DNA from: Arthrobacter sp. SLBN-83
Lineage (GTDB): Bacteria > Actinomycetota > Actinomycetes > Actinomycetales > Micrococcaceae
DNA length: 64,000 nucleotides
Assembly (NCBI RefSeq): GCF_006715285.1
Contig: NZ_VFMX01000001.1
Location: 3,844,001 to 3,908,000 of the forward strand
Direction of reading: 5' to 3'
Part shown: positions 1-8,807 of the stretch, piece by piece
Position numbering within the stretch: position 1 is the first letter of the stretch
How the letters are laid out: each line of letters opens with the position of its first letter
Program-made: the position numbers and the translations under genes
Notes under the pieces: model-generated
What the model saw: the letters and a program-made list of their open reading frames with translations, nothing else
What the model was told of the DNA's origin: nothing
The model's database searches: none

Positions 1-1
1 C

Positions 2-505
2 ACCCACGGCTGGACTGTCGACCTCCGCGGCCAGGGTCCGCAGCTGGCCGCCATCATCAGCTGCCGGGCGAACGACGTCAACGGCGCCCTTGAGCGGGAG
101 CAGGTGCTCGACGTCGACGATCACCGCCTGCTCTACGCGCGCTTCGACGGGACGCGCTGGCAGCTGCACCCTCTCGCAGCCGCCGGTCCGGCCCTGCTCC
201 CCCACGAACAGGACTACACCGGGCTGGGTGCGGTGGACCCTTACGACCTGGACCGGGTGTACATCTCCGCTCCGGTCGATCCCCGGACTGGTGACGCCAC
301 CGCGCATTACGAGATTTACGCCGGCCGGACCCGGGACGGCGGAGCCACGTGGGAGTGGGAGGCAGTGACGGCCAACTCCCGGGTGAACAACCTTCGTCCA
401 ATAGTGCCGCCCGGAGACGCCGGGGTGCACGCGGTGTGCTGGTTCCGCGGCACCATGCGCTCCTCGCAGGCCTACGAAACTGAAGTCGTGGTGCTTTCCC
501 GGTAA
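2..505 (+). CDS. BNR-repeat-like protein, C-terminal fragment
   Basis: The reading frame is open from the first bases of the window and stops at 505, so only about 167 C-terminal residues are visible and the start lies outside. The visible part is rich in aromatic and Asp/Gly turns and contains the Asp-box-like stretch RTRDGGATWEWE, as found in BNR/sialidase-type beta-propellers. That places it tentatively with the BNR-repeat proteins, which bind or cleave glycans. There is no membrane segment in the visible part. The exact enzyme class and substrate cannot be told. An internal ATG at 104 is not a likely start because coding character continues upstream of it. Confidence 0.6.
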   Translation, partial: THGWTVDLRGQGPQLAAIISCRANDVNGALEREQVLDVDDHRLLYARFDGTRWQLHPLAAAGPALLPHEQDYTGLGAVDPYDLDRVYISAPVDPRTGDATAHYEIYAGRTRDGGATWEWEAVTANSRVNNLRPIVPPGDAGVHAVCWFRGTMRSSQAYETEVVVLSR

Positions 506-521
506 CCTGGCGAGCAGGGCG

Positions 522-1130
522 CTACGCCTGTCCCCTCCATTGCGGCGCGTCGATCACGCGCGGGATGTACTCGAGCAGCTGGAGGCGTCCGTCGAAGGTC
601 CTGCTGTCCACCATCTCCAGGGCAACGTCGGGGTAGCCGTCATAGATCCGTTCGCTTCCGGTGCGGCCGGTGATCAGGGGGAAGACAACCAGGCGGAAGC
701 GGTCCACCAGGCCGGCTGCCACCAGGGACCGGCAAAGGCTGAGGCTGCCCAGGGTACTCAAGGGTCCCGCATGGACCTGCTTCATCTGCCTGACGGCCTC
801 AACGGCGTCACCGGCCACCAGCTCGGAGTTCGGCCACTGGAGGGGCGCCGCCAGGCTGGCCGAAAAGACCACCTTGGGAACGGCAGCGAGGCCCGTCAAC
901 GAAGCGCTCTCGTCCTCGGAGTAGCCTGTACCCCCGGCCGCTGCGTCCTCCGACATCCCGGACATGAGGCGGTAGGTGTTGGCCCCCATCAGATAGGTGC
1001 GCTGGGTACGGGCCTCCTGCTGGAGCCAGGCCAGGTATTCCGGACCCTCCAGGCCCCACCAGCCCGGCCAGCCCTCGCCGGAGGCGCACCCGTCCAGGGT
1101 GATGATCAGGTCCACCATCAGCTCGGCCAT
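522..1130 (-). CDS. Dihydrofolate reductase family (RibD C-terminal-like) protein
   Basis: A 202-residue soluble protein with the layout of the RibD-C/DHFR-like family: a beta-strand start (MVDLIITLDGCASG), an MGANTYR motif near residue 48 where the family has its G-R/N-x-T-Y signature, and the C-terminal TLGSLSL...GLVDRFRLVVFPLITG segment typical of the NADPH-binding half. These proteins are annotated as putative NADPH-dependent reductases; true folate activity is rarely shown. It starts 6 bp after the VWA gene stops, on the same strand, and so is probably the last gene of that operon. Physiological substrate unknown. Confidence 0.82.
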   Translation of the reverse strand: MAELMVDLIITLDGCASGEGWPGWWGLEGPEYLAWLQQEARTQRTYLMGANTYRLMSGMSEDAAAGGTGYSEDESASLTGLAAVPKVVFSASLAAPLQWPNSELVAGDAVEAVRQMKQVHAGPLSTLGSLSLCRSLVAAGLVDRFRLVVFPLITGRTGSERIYDGYPDVALEMVDSRTFDGRLQLLEYIPRVIDAPQWRGQA

Positions 1131-1136
1131 GGCGGG

Positions 1137-3137
1137 TCAGAACCAGTCGCCATCGGCATAGGCGCTGCGGACGTGGGCGCGGAGGTACTCGCCCACCACT
1201 GCGGCCCCAAGATCGCCCACCTCGGGCGCCACCACGCGGCCATCCACGCGCCGCGCCATGCGCTGGATGAACCGTTCCAAGCCGGGGTCGGTTCCCAAGC
1301 GGAAAAAGGTGGTCTGGGCCCCCATGCGGCCAAGCCGGTCCAGTTCCCCGATGGTGGCCCGGATGGTCTCGGCATCCGGCGGCCAGTTGAACCAGGAGTC
1401 CCCGTCGGGCAGCAGGTGCGCTGTGGGTTCGCCGTCCGTGACCACCAGCAGGACGGGCTGCATGGACGGGTGCTGGCGGAAGAAGCGGCCCGCCAGCAGC
1501 AGGCCGTGATGCAGGTTGGTTCCCTGTTCGCGCAGGGCTGGCAGCGCTGTCAGTTCGCCAATGTCCATGGACTGCGCGTAGCGGCCGAACGTGATCAGCT
1601 GCAACCGGTCGCCGCGGAAGCGGGTGGACACCAGGTGGTGAAGCGCAAGCGCCGTCCGTTTCATGGGAACCCACCGCCCCTCGGCGGCCATGGAGAAGGA
1701 CACGTCCACCAGCAGGGCAACGGCGGCCTGGGTCCGGGCTTCCGTCTCCGCTACTTCGATATCGTCCACCGCAAGCCGCAGTCCGCGGGCCGGGTCGCCG
1801 CCGTCGGCCATGGTCCGCCGGATGGCGTTGGTCATGGTGCGGGTGACGTCCCAGGGCTCGGCGTCGCCGAACTCCCACTGCCTGCTGGACCCGGTCAGTT
1901 CACCCGCGGCCCCTGCCATCCTGGTGTCCCGGCTGCCCTGCCGCCCGGACAGCTGCCTGGCAGCGTCGCGCAGCAGCGACTTTCCCAGCCGGCGCATCGC
2001 CTGCGGAGACAGCCGAAGGTCGCCGTCTGCCCCGCGCCGCAGGTAGCCGCCGTCCTGCATGGCCCGCTCAATCTCCGCGAGCGTCCTGGCGCTTACCGCG
2101 GCGTTTTCCCCAAGCTGGCGCGCAAGGGCGTCCAGGTCCAGGTCATCCAGCCGGGAGCCGTTGTAGCTCTGGGACAGTTGCTCCGACAGTTCGTCGAGTT
2201 CCGCGATGTCCTGGAGCACCCCGGTGCCGTCGCCCAGTCCCAGGCCTTCCTGCCCCTCGAAGCGTTCCGATCCGTTCCAGTCCTCCCCCGGCCGGAGTGC
2301 CTGCAGGGCGGCGTCGAGCTCGCTGAGCTGGGCCATGAGTTCGGGTGAGCCGAAGGCCTGGGCAGACAGGCGCATCAGCTCATCGCGCTGCTCCGGGGTC
2401 ATGGACTGCAGGAGCCGCTGGGCAGCGGCGGCGCGCTGCGCCAGGGCATCCACCAGTTCCTCGACTGACTGCGGGTTCTCCGGAAAGTACTGGCCGTGCT
2501 TGGCCATGAACTCCTGGAAGTCCGCCTCGGTGTCTTCGCCGCGCCGGTGCTTGCCCAGCAGCTCGTTGAGGTCCCGAAGCATGGCGCCCACGGCCTCGCG
2601 GTCTTCATCGGTGGCGCTCTCCAGCGCCTGCTTCATTCCGGCGAACCGCTGTTCAAGGACTTCCCGGCCCAGCAGGTCCTTGATTTGTTCGTACGCTTCG
2701 CGTGCTGCACTGGATTGCCAGTCGTAGGACGCCAGCTCATTGACGGCGGCGGCGGTGGAGGGCGGCAGGTTCTGCAGCTGCATTTCCCGGAAGGCACGGT
2801 CGGTGTTGTCCATCATGGCATCCCGGGCCAGCTGCTTGCGTTCTTCCAGCACGGCAGTATCCAGGAGTTTCTTCACTTCGTCCAGGGTGCCGTCCAGGCG
2901 GTGCCGGCCGAGCAGGTCGCGCCGCCGCTGCTGGACGCGCCGGGCAAGGTCGTCCAGCCCGTCGCGGTTCCGGCCACCCCGGCGCAGGAACTCCTGCAAG
3001 GCGTGGCGCGGCGAATAGCCTGCCATGACGTCCTCGGCGACGGCGTCGAGGGCCTCGGCCAGGTCCACCGGCGGGGCAAGCGGGTCCGGGCCGCCGGTGT
3101 ACCGGCCGTACTTGGCGTGCCGTTTGTGGATGGCCAT
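1137..3137 (-). CDS. VWA-domain protein partnered with a MoxR-type ATPase
   Basis: A 666-residue protein. The first 450 residues are charged, helical and without membrane segments. The C-terminal part is a von Willebrand A domain with an intact metal-ion-dependent adhesion motif: D478-V-S480-F-S482, and the later Asp of TDGEP at residue 568. MoxR/VWA pairs form chaperone-like complexes that insert metals or activate enzymes (known for CoxDE, NorQD and Mg-chelatase relatives). The gene begins 14 bp downstream of the ATPase gene at 3152-4540, so the two are almost surely cotranscribed. No target enzyme is evident nearby. The start ATG has a GGAGG-type ribosome site just upstream. Confidence 0.88.
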   Translation of the reverse strand: MAIHKRHAKYGRYTGGPDPLAPPVDLAEALDAVAEDVMAGYSPRHALQEFLRRGGRNRDGLDDLARRVQQRRRDLLGRHRLDGTLDEVKKLLDTAVLEERKQLARDAMMDNTDRAFREMQLQNLPPSTAAAVNELASYDWQSSAAREAYEQIKDLLGREVLEQRFAGMKQALESATDEDREAVGAMLRDLNELLGKHRRGEDTEADFQEFMAKHGQYFPENPQSVEELVDALAQRAAAAQRLLQSMTPEQRDELMRLSAQAFGSPELMAQLSELDAALQALRPGEDWNGSERFEGQEGLGLGDGTGVLQDIAELDELSEQLSQSYNGSRLDDLDLDALARQLGENAAVSARTLAEIERAMQDGGYLRRGADGDLRLSPQAMRRLGKSLLRDAARQLSGRQGSRDTRMAGAAGELTGSSRQWEFGDAEPWDVTRTMTNAIRRTMADGGDPARGLRLAVDDIEVAETEARTQAAVALLVDVSFSMAAEGRWVPMKRTALALHHLVSTRFRGDRLQLITFGRYAQSMDIGELTALPALREQGTNLHHGLLLAGRFFRQHPSMQPVLLVVTDGEPTAHLLPDGDSWFNWPPDAETIRATIGELDRLGRMGAQTTFFRLGTDPGLERFIQRMARRVDGRVVAPEVGDLGAAVVGEYLRAHVRSAYADGDWF

Positions 3138-3151
3138 GGTGCCTCCTGGGC

Positions 3152-4540
3152 TTAGCCGTAGATGGTTTCCTCGTCGTCGGACTCCTTGGAGATCCGCCGG
3201 CCCAGGTACAGGCCTTCCAAGGCAAGTTCGACGGCGGCGGCGCGCTGGCCGTCGTTCACCGCACCGAGGCGCCGGCCAATTTCGTCGTAGAGGCCGGAGC
3301 CATTCAGCGACGGCAGGTTGCCAAGGAACTCCCGGGCTGTGACCTGCTCGCCGGTGCTGACAGTCCGGTGGCCGTCGAGGGCGGCCACGAGCGGGCCCAT
3401 GTCCAGCCCCTGGAAGTGGGCCCTGACTGCTTCGGCGGTGGCGTTGCGCAGCAGGTGGTCAAGGACGCCCTGTTCCCGCCCTTCCTCACCCGACTCGAAC
3501 TCGATCTTCCCGGTCAGGACCTCCACGGCGGGTTCCAGGTCGATGATCCGGGCCACAGCCTGGTCCTCACCCCGCAGGCTGGCCCGACGCAGGGCAGCGG
3601 CCGCGATGGTCTCCGCCCCGGCAATGGCGAACCGGGCGGAAACACCGGAGGTCTGGTTGATCGCCGGCGACTGCCGGAGCGCCCTGGTGTAGCGGGCCAG
3701 GATCTCCAGGATGAATGGCGGGACATCCGCCACCAGCCGGCCCTCCTGCCTGATGACAGAGACCTCGTCTTCCAGTTCGATCGGGTAGTGCGTCCTGATC
3801 TCCGCACCAAAGCGGTCCTTTAGCGGCGTGATGATCCGGCCGCGGTTGGTGTAGTCCTCCGGGTTGGCGGATGCGACCACCAGCACGTCCAGCGGCAGCC
3901 GCAGCACGTAGCCGCGGATCTGGATGTCCCGCTCCTCCATGACGTTGAGCATGGCCACCTGGATGCGTTCGGCAAGGTCCGGCAGTTCATTGATGGCGAT
4001 GATGCCGCGGTTGGAGCGCGGGATGAGGCCGTAGTGGATGGTTTCGGGGTCGCCCAGGCGCCGGCCTTCGGCCACGCGCATGGGGTCCACATCGCCGATG
4101 AGGTCTGCCACCGATGTGTCCGGCGTTGCCAGTTTCTCGACGTAGCGCTCCGAACGGTGCCGCCAGGCAACCCGCAGCCGGTCCCCTTCGGTGACGGCAC
4201 GGGTACGGGACTGTTCGGTAATCGGTTCGAACGGATGCTCGTTGAGCTCCGAATCTTCAATTACGGGCGACCATTCATCCAGCAGCCCGGCCAGCGTACG
4301 GAGCAGGCGGGTCTTGCCCTGGCCGCGCTCGCCCAGCAGGACAATGTCATGGCCTGCGATCAAGGCCCGCTCAAGCTGCGGAATAACCGTCCTGCTGAAC
4401 CCGTACAGGCCCGGCCAGGGGTCCCGCCCCTCCGCCAGGGCGGCGAGGAGATTGTCGCGGATCTCGTGGCGAAGGTCCTTGAGGACGTAGCCTGCCGCAC
4501 GGAGTTCACCAACGGTGTAGATATCGGGGCGATCAGTCAC
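3152..4540 (-). CDS. MoxR/Mg-chelatase-type AAA+ ATPase
   Basis: A 462-residue AAA+ protein. The Walker A motif is GERGQGKT at residues 70-77 and the Walker B-like segment IIAINELPDL at 180-189 has Asn-Glu where Asp-Glu is usual. An R-x-L-x-DRFGAEI segment follows, as in Mg-chelatase I/MoxR proteins (sensor and arginine finger region). It most likely powers remodelling by its VWA partner encoded immediately downstream. It is the first gene of the operon 4540-to-522. The divergent phosphomutase gene starts 80 bp away, so the promoters lie back to back in 4541-4619. Confidence 0.87.
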   Translation of the reverse strand: MTDRPDIYTVGELRAAGYVLKDLRHEIRDNLLAALAEGRDPWPGLYGFSRTVIPQLERALIAGHDIVLLGERGQGKTRLLRTLAGLLDEWSPVIEDSELNEHPFEPITEQSRTRAVTEGDRLRVAWRHRSERYVEKLATPDTSVADLIGDVDPMRVAEGRRLGDPETIHYGLIPRSNRGIIAINELPDLAERIQVAMLNVMEERDIQIRGYVLRLPLDVLVVASANPEDYTNRGRIITPLKDRFGAEIRTHYPIELEDEVSVIRQEGRLVADVPPFILEILARYTRALRQSPAINQTSGVSARFAIAGAETIAAAALRRASLRGEDQAVARIIDLEPAVEVLTGKIEFESGEEGREQGVLDHLLRNATAEAVRAHFQGLDMGPLVAALDGHRTVSTGEQVTAREFLGNLPSLNGSGLYDEIGRRLGAVNDGQRAAAVELALEGLYLGRRISKESDDEETIYG

Positions 4541-4606
4541 CTCTCTACCGTAAGCCCCGCCCTGCGGCTAATCGAGAGATTCCTCCAGATTCCCCGGAGC
4601 CGGCCG

Positions 4607-4612
4607 TAAGCT
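4607..4612 (+). promoter_or_regulatory. Probable -10 box of a leaderless phosphomutase mRNA
   Basis: TAAGCT fits the actinobacterial TANNNT -10 consensus and ends 7 nt before the GTG start at 4620, with no Shine-Dalgarno sequence between. This spacing places the transcription start on the start codon. The -35 region is not recognisable. Confidence 0.5.
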
Positions 4613-4619
4613 TGATCGC

Positions 4620-5249
4620 GTGACACAGAGCACCTTGATCCTTTTAGTGCGGCACGGCCAGACGCCCACCACTGGTACGGTCCTGCCCGGCCGCGCCCCG
4701 GGGCTGCACCTTTCCGAGCGTGGGCGCGCCCAGGCCGACGCCGTGGCCGAACGCCTTTCCGGCCTGCCCGTGCACGCCATCTATTCCTCGCCGCTGGAAC
4801 GGGCACGGGAGACAGCCGAGCCGGCCGCTGCCCGTGCCGGGCTCACTATCAGCGAGGATGCCGGGCTCCTGGAGTGCGACTTTGGCGACTGGACAGGTGC
4901 GGCGCTCGCCGGCCTGACCGGCCTCCCGGAGTGGCAAACCGTCCAGCACAACCCGTCCGCTTTCCGCTTTCCCAATGGCGAGGGATTCTCCGGGATGCAG
5001 GCCCGGATCGTCGGCACGCTGGACGCCCTTCGGGCCGCCCACCCGGGTTCCGTCGTCGTTTGTTTCTCCCATGCAGACCCCATCAAGGCTGCCGTGGCCC
5101 ACGCGCTGGGCACCCACCTGGACCTCTTCCAGCGCATCATGATCAGCCCGGCGTCGGTCTCGGCAATCTCCTACACCGACGGCCAGGCACCCGCCGTACT
5201 CACGGTGAATTCGACGTCTGAACCACTTAGCGGGCTGAGGGCGCCGTGA
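4620..5249 (+). CDS. Histidine phosphatase (MSMEG_4193-like phosphomutase)
   Basis: A 209-residue protein of the phosphoglycerate-mutase-like histidine phosphatase superfamily. The catalytic RHG is at residues 11-13 (LVRHGQTPTT); YSSPLERARETA and ECDFGDW follow as in the family, and the second catalytic His is in VVCFSHADPIKAAV. It removes or transfers phosphate through a phosphohistidine; the substrate is unknown. The start is GTG, chosen because the LVRHG motif must be near the N-terminus and because a -10 box lies 7 nt upstream. The SCO1664-like gene follows after 16 bp. In many actinobacteria these two are accompanied by a DUF3090 gene, which is absent here. Confidence 0.88.
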   Translation: MTQSTLILLVRHGQTPTTGTVLPGRAPGLHLSERGRAQADAVAERLSGLPVHAIYSSPLERARETAEPAAARAGLTISEDAGLLECDFGDWTGAALAGLTGLPEWQTVQHNPSAFRFPNGEGFSGMQARIVGTLDALRAAHPGSVVVCFSHADPIKAAVAHALGTHLDLFQRIMISPASVSAISYTDGQAPAVLTVNSTSEPLSGLRAP

Positions 5250-5265
5250 CCAGGCGTGGATCCGC

Positions 5266-5979
5266 ATGGAGCCCGTGGTGCCTGAACGTCAACTGACCCT
5301 CCTCACGGAAGGCCGCGTGCAGCTGCTGGGCCGCATCATGAGCGGCAGCAATGCCACCTTCCTCGCGGAGCTTTCGTGCGGGGACGACTCCGCCTGGGCA
5401 GTCTACAAACCAGTTGCCGGCGAACGTCCGCTCGCAGATTTCGACGCCGGCCTGCACCGCCGCGAGCGCGCCGCGTACCTGCTCAGCGAAGCACTGGGGT
5501 GGGGAATCGTCCCACCTACGGTGGTCCGCACAGACGCACCGCTTGGGGTGGGCTCGTTGCAGTGGTTTATCGAAGGCGACCTCGGGGAGCATTACTTCAC
5601 CCTGTACGAAGACTCCCCCGAAACGCATGGCGCACTGGCGCGGATCGCCCTGTTCGACTACGTGGCGAACAATACGGACCGGAAAAGCGGGCATGTGCTG
5701 CGCGGCGCCGACGGCCATATCTGGGGCATCGACCACGGCCTGTGCTTCTCGGCCGCGTTCAAACTGCGGACGGTGATCTGGGACTTCGCCGGCGAGCCCA
5801 TTCCAGAGGCCCTGCTCGACGACATCAGCCCCCTGGCCACTACGGTGCCGGCCGACTTGGCCGAGCTGCTCAACGACGCCGAGGTGGCCGCGCTCCAGCG
5901 CCGGGTCCAGCGCATGCTGCAGGAAGGGGTCCTCCCCGTGGACCGCACGGGCATGCGCTACCCCTGGCCTTTGGTCTAG
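5266..5979 (+). CDS. SCO1664-like protein (PI3/4-kinase-like fold)
   Basis: A 237-residue soluble protein with the marks of the SCO1664 family, a distant relative of phosphatidylinositol 3/4-kinases: the strand-Lys motif AVYKPVAGE near residue 45 (nucleotide-binding lysine), the catalytic-loop-like FDYVANNTDRKSGH near residue 130, and the IWGIDHGLCF motif near 153 that resembles the metal-binding DFG-like element. Biological role unknown. It is cotranscribed with the phosphomutase upstream. The ATG start lies 16 bp after the upstream stop; initiation may depend on coupling because no strong ribosome site is seen. Confidence 0.8.
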   Translation: MEPVVPERQLTLLTEGRVQLLGRIMSGSNATFLAELSCGDDSAWAVYKPVAGERPLADFDAGLHRRERAAYLLSEALGWGIVPPTVVRTDAPLGVGSLQWFIEGDLGEHYFTLYEDSPETHGALARIALFDYVANNTDRKSGHVLRGADGHIWGIDHGLCFSAAFKLRTVIWDFAGEPIPEALLDDISPLATTVPADLAELLNDAEVAALQRRVQRMLQEGVLPVDRTGMRYPWPLV

Positions 5980-6033
5980 GTGATGCAGTCCAGGCGCTTG
6001 GGTCCAGGCCTTTTAGTGGTCCTTGCCGTGCAC

Positions 6034-6777
6034 CTAGGCTGCAGCCTTGCGCGGGTCCTGGCGCCCTTCCAGTGCCGCTGCAGCCGCCGGGGCTGCCTGC
6101 TCAAGGTAGGCGCCGATGTGGTCCAGCAGGTAGTGCTGCCCCTGAACGGTCGGATGGTCGCCGTCCGGACCAATCAGGTCGTCAAAATCATCGCTGATCC
6201 AGCCCTCGGCGATGGGGTCCACAAACTCCCCGCCCGCCTGCAGTGCAGCGGCCTTGAGCTGGTCGCTGATCTCCACCAGCCCGGGGTCCGGGGTTGTGGT
6301 GTACGACGGCGGGCCCACCACGATGATTCTGGCCTCGGGGGCCAGGGTTTCCGCCCGGTCCATGGCTGCCAAGGCGGCGCTGCCTAGATCGGCCGGCGGG
6401 TAGCCCAGGTCATTCTCGGACCCGAAGAAGACCACGATCCCCGTGTCCGGGGTGACGAAATCTTCAACCTGGCTGCCGAAAGTTCCGTTGTAGTCGCCCA
6501 GGCTGAGGTAGCCGCTTCCGTCCTCGGCGGCGTTGACCACTTCCAGGCCGGCCACCTCCGGGTCCTTCCGCATCAGCGCAGGCCAGGCCTGCTGCGGAGA
6601 GGTACCGTGGCCGGTGCTCAGCGAGTCCCCCACCACCACCACGCGGACCGGAGGCGCCTCCGTGGCGGATGGCTGGGTCTGGGCGGTGCTTCCGGATGTG
6701 ATGGCCAGGAGAAGGGCAACAGCTCCCGCCGCCAAAAGACGCCCGGGATGCGCGTGGAGGTACGCATTGTGGTGCAT
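6034..6777 (-). CDS. Secreted SGNH/GDSL hydrolase
   Basis: A 247-residue protein with an N-terminal signal peptide (hydrophobic LLAAGAVALLLAITSG, residues 14-29, followed by a polar linker). The mature part opens with VVVVGDSLSTGHG, the block I Ser motif of SGNH hydrolases. GSENDLGYPP supplies the Asn of block III, and the late DGDHPTVQG supplies the Asp-x-x-His catalytic pair. It is probably an extracellular esterase or lipase; the ester is not predictable. A strong ribosome site (AGGGAGGAGG) precedes the ATG. It is convergent with the SCO1664-like gene and divergent from the MBL gene. Confidence 0.87.
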   Translation of the reverse strand: MHHNAYLHAHPGRLLAAGAVALLLAITSGSTAQTQPSATEAPPVRVVVVGDSLSTGHGTSPQQAWPALMRKDPEVAGLEVVNAAEDGSGYLSLGDYNGTFGSQVEDFVTPDTGIVVFFGSENDLGYPPADLGSAALAAMDRAETLAPEARIIVVGPPSYTTTPDPGLVEISDQLKAAALQAGGEFVDPIAEGWISDDFDDLIGPDGDHPTVQGQHYLLDHIGAYLEQAAPAAAAALEGRQDPRKAAA

Positions 6778-7005
6778 GGGTGCTGCCTCCTCCCTGGAAA
6801 TGCGTGGCGGCAGCTGACTCGCTGCCGCTGATCTGTTCTTTGTCCGTGTCCAATCGTAGGCAATTGTGGGATCACTGTAGGGCGAAGGTGACCAGAATCA
6901 ACAGGATGCACAGCGACTGCACAGGAAGTCTTAGGGCATTAGGTACCCCGTCCGCCTCCGTTGGGGGCAGGCGGGCACCCGGGCGTCCCGCCGCGCTCGA
7001 GCAGC

Positions 7006-7011
7006 TACCCT
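7006..7011 (+). promoter_or_regulatory. Probable -10 box of a leaderless MBL-hydrolase mRNA
   Basis: TACCCT matches TANNNT and ends 7 nt before the GTG at 7019. No ribosome site lies between. The rest of the 241-bp divergent gap (6778-7018) is GC-rich and shows no other clear element. Confidence 0.5.
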
Positions 7012-7018
7012 TGACCCC

Positions 7019-7798
7019 GTGCAGCAGCAAACCCCCTGGAACCCCGCAACCAGCCTTTCCGTTCAGGCACCCGGCGTCTACTTCGCTGAAGGCCCGGCCG
7101 CCAACTGGATCGTCGTCCGGGACGGGACGGGATTCATCCTGATCGACAGCGGTTACCCCGCTGACCGCCACCACGTCCTCGCCTCACTCCGCTACCTGGG
7201 CCTGGACCCTGCCGACGCCCTTGCGCTGCTGGTCACGCACGGCCACGTGGACCACACCGGCTCGGCGGCGTACTTCGCTGAGGAGTTCGGAACGCCGGTA
7301 CTGTGCGCCCCCGAAGAACTGGCCCACGTACGCGGGACGGAAAAGCACCAGGTCAGCCTTGCCCAGGTACTGCGCCGTGCATGGCGGCCCCGCGTCCTGC
7401 GCTGGATGCTGCACGCCATCAAGGCCGGGGCGCTGGCGGCCAAGCCTGTTTCCTGCGCAAAGGCATGGGACGACGCCGCTCTCCGGGCCCTGCCCGGCAG
7501 GCCGGAAGCTGTCTCGCTGCCCGGACATACTTCAGGCAACGCGGCACTCCTCCTTCCTGCGGCCGGCGTCATCGCCGTCGGTGATTCGTTCGCCACAGGC
7601 CACCCGATCAGCCGGACCAGCGGCCCGCAAATGCTGCACAGGATGTATCACTCAGACCCGGCCGAGGCCCTGGCCGCCCTGCGGAAACTGGAGGGAGTGG
7701 ACGCCTCGGTAATCCTCCCCGGCCACGGGCCTGCAGTGCACCTCCCGTTGGGCGCGGCCCTGGCCGCCGTACGCGGCCGGGCGCCTGGGACCCCGTAA
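7019..7798 (+). CDS. MBL-fold metallo-hydrolase
   Basis: A 259-residue metallo-beta-lactamase-fold protein with the metal motif THGHVDH (His74, His76, Asp78, His79), a later LPGHTSGNAALL with the third-block His, a GDSF Asp bridge, and a C-terminal LPGHGPAV. This is the glyoxalase II-like branch, which usually hydrolyses thioesters or related small esters. Substrate unknown. Start GTG at 7019, probably leaderless. It is convergent with the DUF1206 gene, 27 bp away, without a clear terminator. Confidence 0.88.
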   Translation: MQQQTPWNPATSLSVQAPGVYFAEGPAANWIVVRDGTGFILIDSGYPADRHHVLASLRYLGLDPADALALLVTHGHVDHTGSAAYFAEEFGTPVLCAPEELAHVRGTEKHQVSLAQVLRRAWRPRVLRWMLHAIKAGALAAKPVSCAKAWDDAALRALPGRPEAVSLPGHTSGNAALLLPAAGVIAVGDSFATGHPISRTSGPQMLHRMYHSDPAEALAALRKLEGVDASVILPGHGPAVHLPLGAALAAVRGRAPGTP

Positions 7799-7825
7799 TT
7801 CCCGACTGGACTGGCAAGGCTGGGT

Positions 7826-8650
7826 CTAGAACCGTCCGTAGCGTGCCCGTGCCATGGAATACACGCCGTAGCAGATAAGCCCGGCGGCGATGGCGGCGAG
7901 AAGGAACACCCCGTAAGGCTGCGAGCCGAGGGCCTTCAGGCCGCCGTCGAGACCCGAGGATTTGGAGGGGTCGGCGGTGGCAGCAGCCACGACAATCAGG
8001 ACACCGACGGCGGCGAGCACCACGCCCTTGGCCGCATAGCCGACTGTTCCGAGCCATTCAACGGCCGTGCGGGCACTGCCCGGATCCTGCAGGTCCTCCA
8101 TGAACTTCCTGGAAACACCCCGATAGGCATAAAAGACGCCGGCAGCGACGATCGCCAGCCCCACGACAATGACAAACACCACCCCGGCAGGCGCTCCCAT
8201 CAGCTTTGCTGTAAAGTCGCTGGCCGACTGGCTGGAGTTCTTGCTGCCACCGGCGGCGAAGACGGCAAAGGTGAAGGCCAGGAAACCAAACACCACGGCC
8301 TTGCCCACGGCGGTGGCCGCCTCTTTCACCTTCTTCTTGGACTCCGTCTCGCTGCGGGCACCATAAAAGGCTTCGCTGAGCATCCACAAGGCGAGGGCGC
8401 CGCAGGCCACGGCGCCGGCCCACAGCAGGATGCCGCCTCCCGGCTTCGATGCCAGGGTTCCGATTGCCCCCGACTGGTCGGCCTCGCCGCCCCGGCCCTG
8501 GACCAGTTGCAGGGCAATGACGCCGATCAGGATATGGACCAGGCCGATGAAGACAAATCCTGCCCGGGCCAGCATGCGGACCGCCGGGCTGCGGGTCGCG
8601 GATGCGGCCTCCGATACTGCCCTGTTAGCTCCCTGCGATGCGTTGCCCAT
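7826..8650 (-). CDS. DUF1206 membrane protein
   Basis: A 274-residue integral membrane protein with about six hydrophobic segments in three pairs, the triple-repeat plan of DUF1206 proteins (for example RAGFVFIGLVHILIGVIAL, FGFLAFTFAVFAAGG and AAKGVVLAAVGVLIVVAAA). The function of the family is unknown. The open frame extends to 9013, but the start was set at the ATG at 8650 because the extension overlaps the divergent UvrA-like gene and is not membrane-like. The transmembrane run begins about 26 residues after this Met. Confidence 0.85.
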   Translation of the reverse strand: MGNASQGANRAVSEAASATRSPAVRMLARAGFVFIGLVHILIGVIALQLVQGRGGEADQSGAIGTLASKPGGGILLWAGAVACGALALWMLSEAFYGARSETESKKKVKEAATAVGKAVVFGFLAFTFAVFAAGGSKNSSQSASDFTAKLMGAPAGVVFVIVVGLAIVAAGVFYAYRGVSRKFMEDLQDPGSARTAVEWLGTVGYAAKGVVLAAVGVLIVVAAATADPSKSSGLDGGLKALGSQPYGVFLLAAIAAGLICYGVYSMARARYGRF

Positions 8651-8794
8651 GGCCGGCCCTTCCCAAATATGTAGTTGATCTTCTCTTCCCCGGTCAGCTT
8701 CCCCCGGCCTGCCAGCGTCGCGGAATGCTTCAGTGTAAATCCGCCCGCGCCGGCCCAACAGGTCCTGAAATTCCGGCCATCTCCGGATCGGCAC

Positions 8795-8800
8795 TACAGT
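8795..8800 (+). promoter_or_regulatory. Probable -10 box of a leaderless UvrA-like mRNA
   Basis: TACAGT fits TANNNT and ends 7 nt before the GTG start at 8808. There is no ribosome site. The spacing matches that of the genes at 4620 and 7019. Confidence 0.5.
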
Positions 8801-8807
8801 CGAACCG

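Noticed and set aside
540..2348. Long open frame (602 codons) on the plus strand across the VWA gene
   Set aside because: It is the antisense of the VWA and DHFR-like genes; the translation is His/Gly/Pro-rich with no domain, as expected for a shadow in high-GC DNA.
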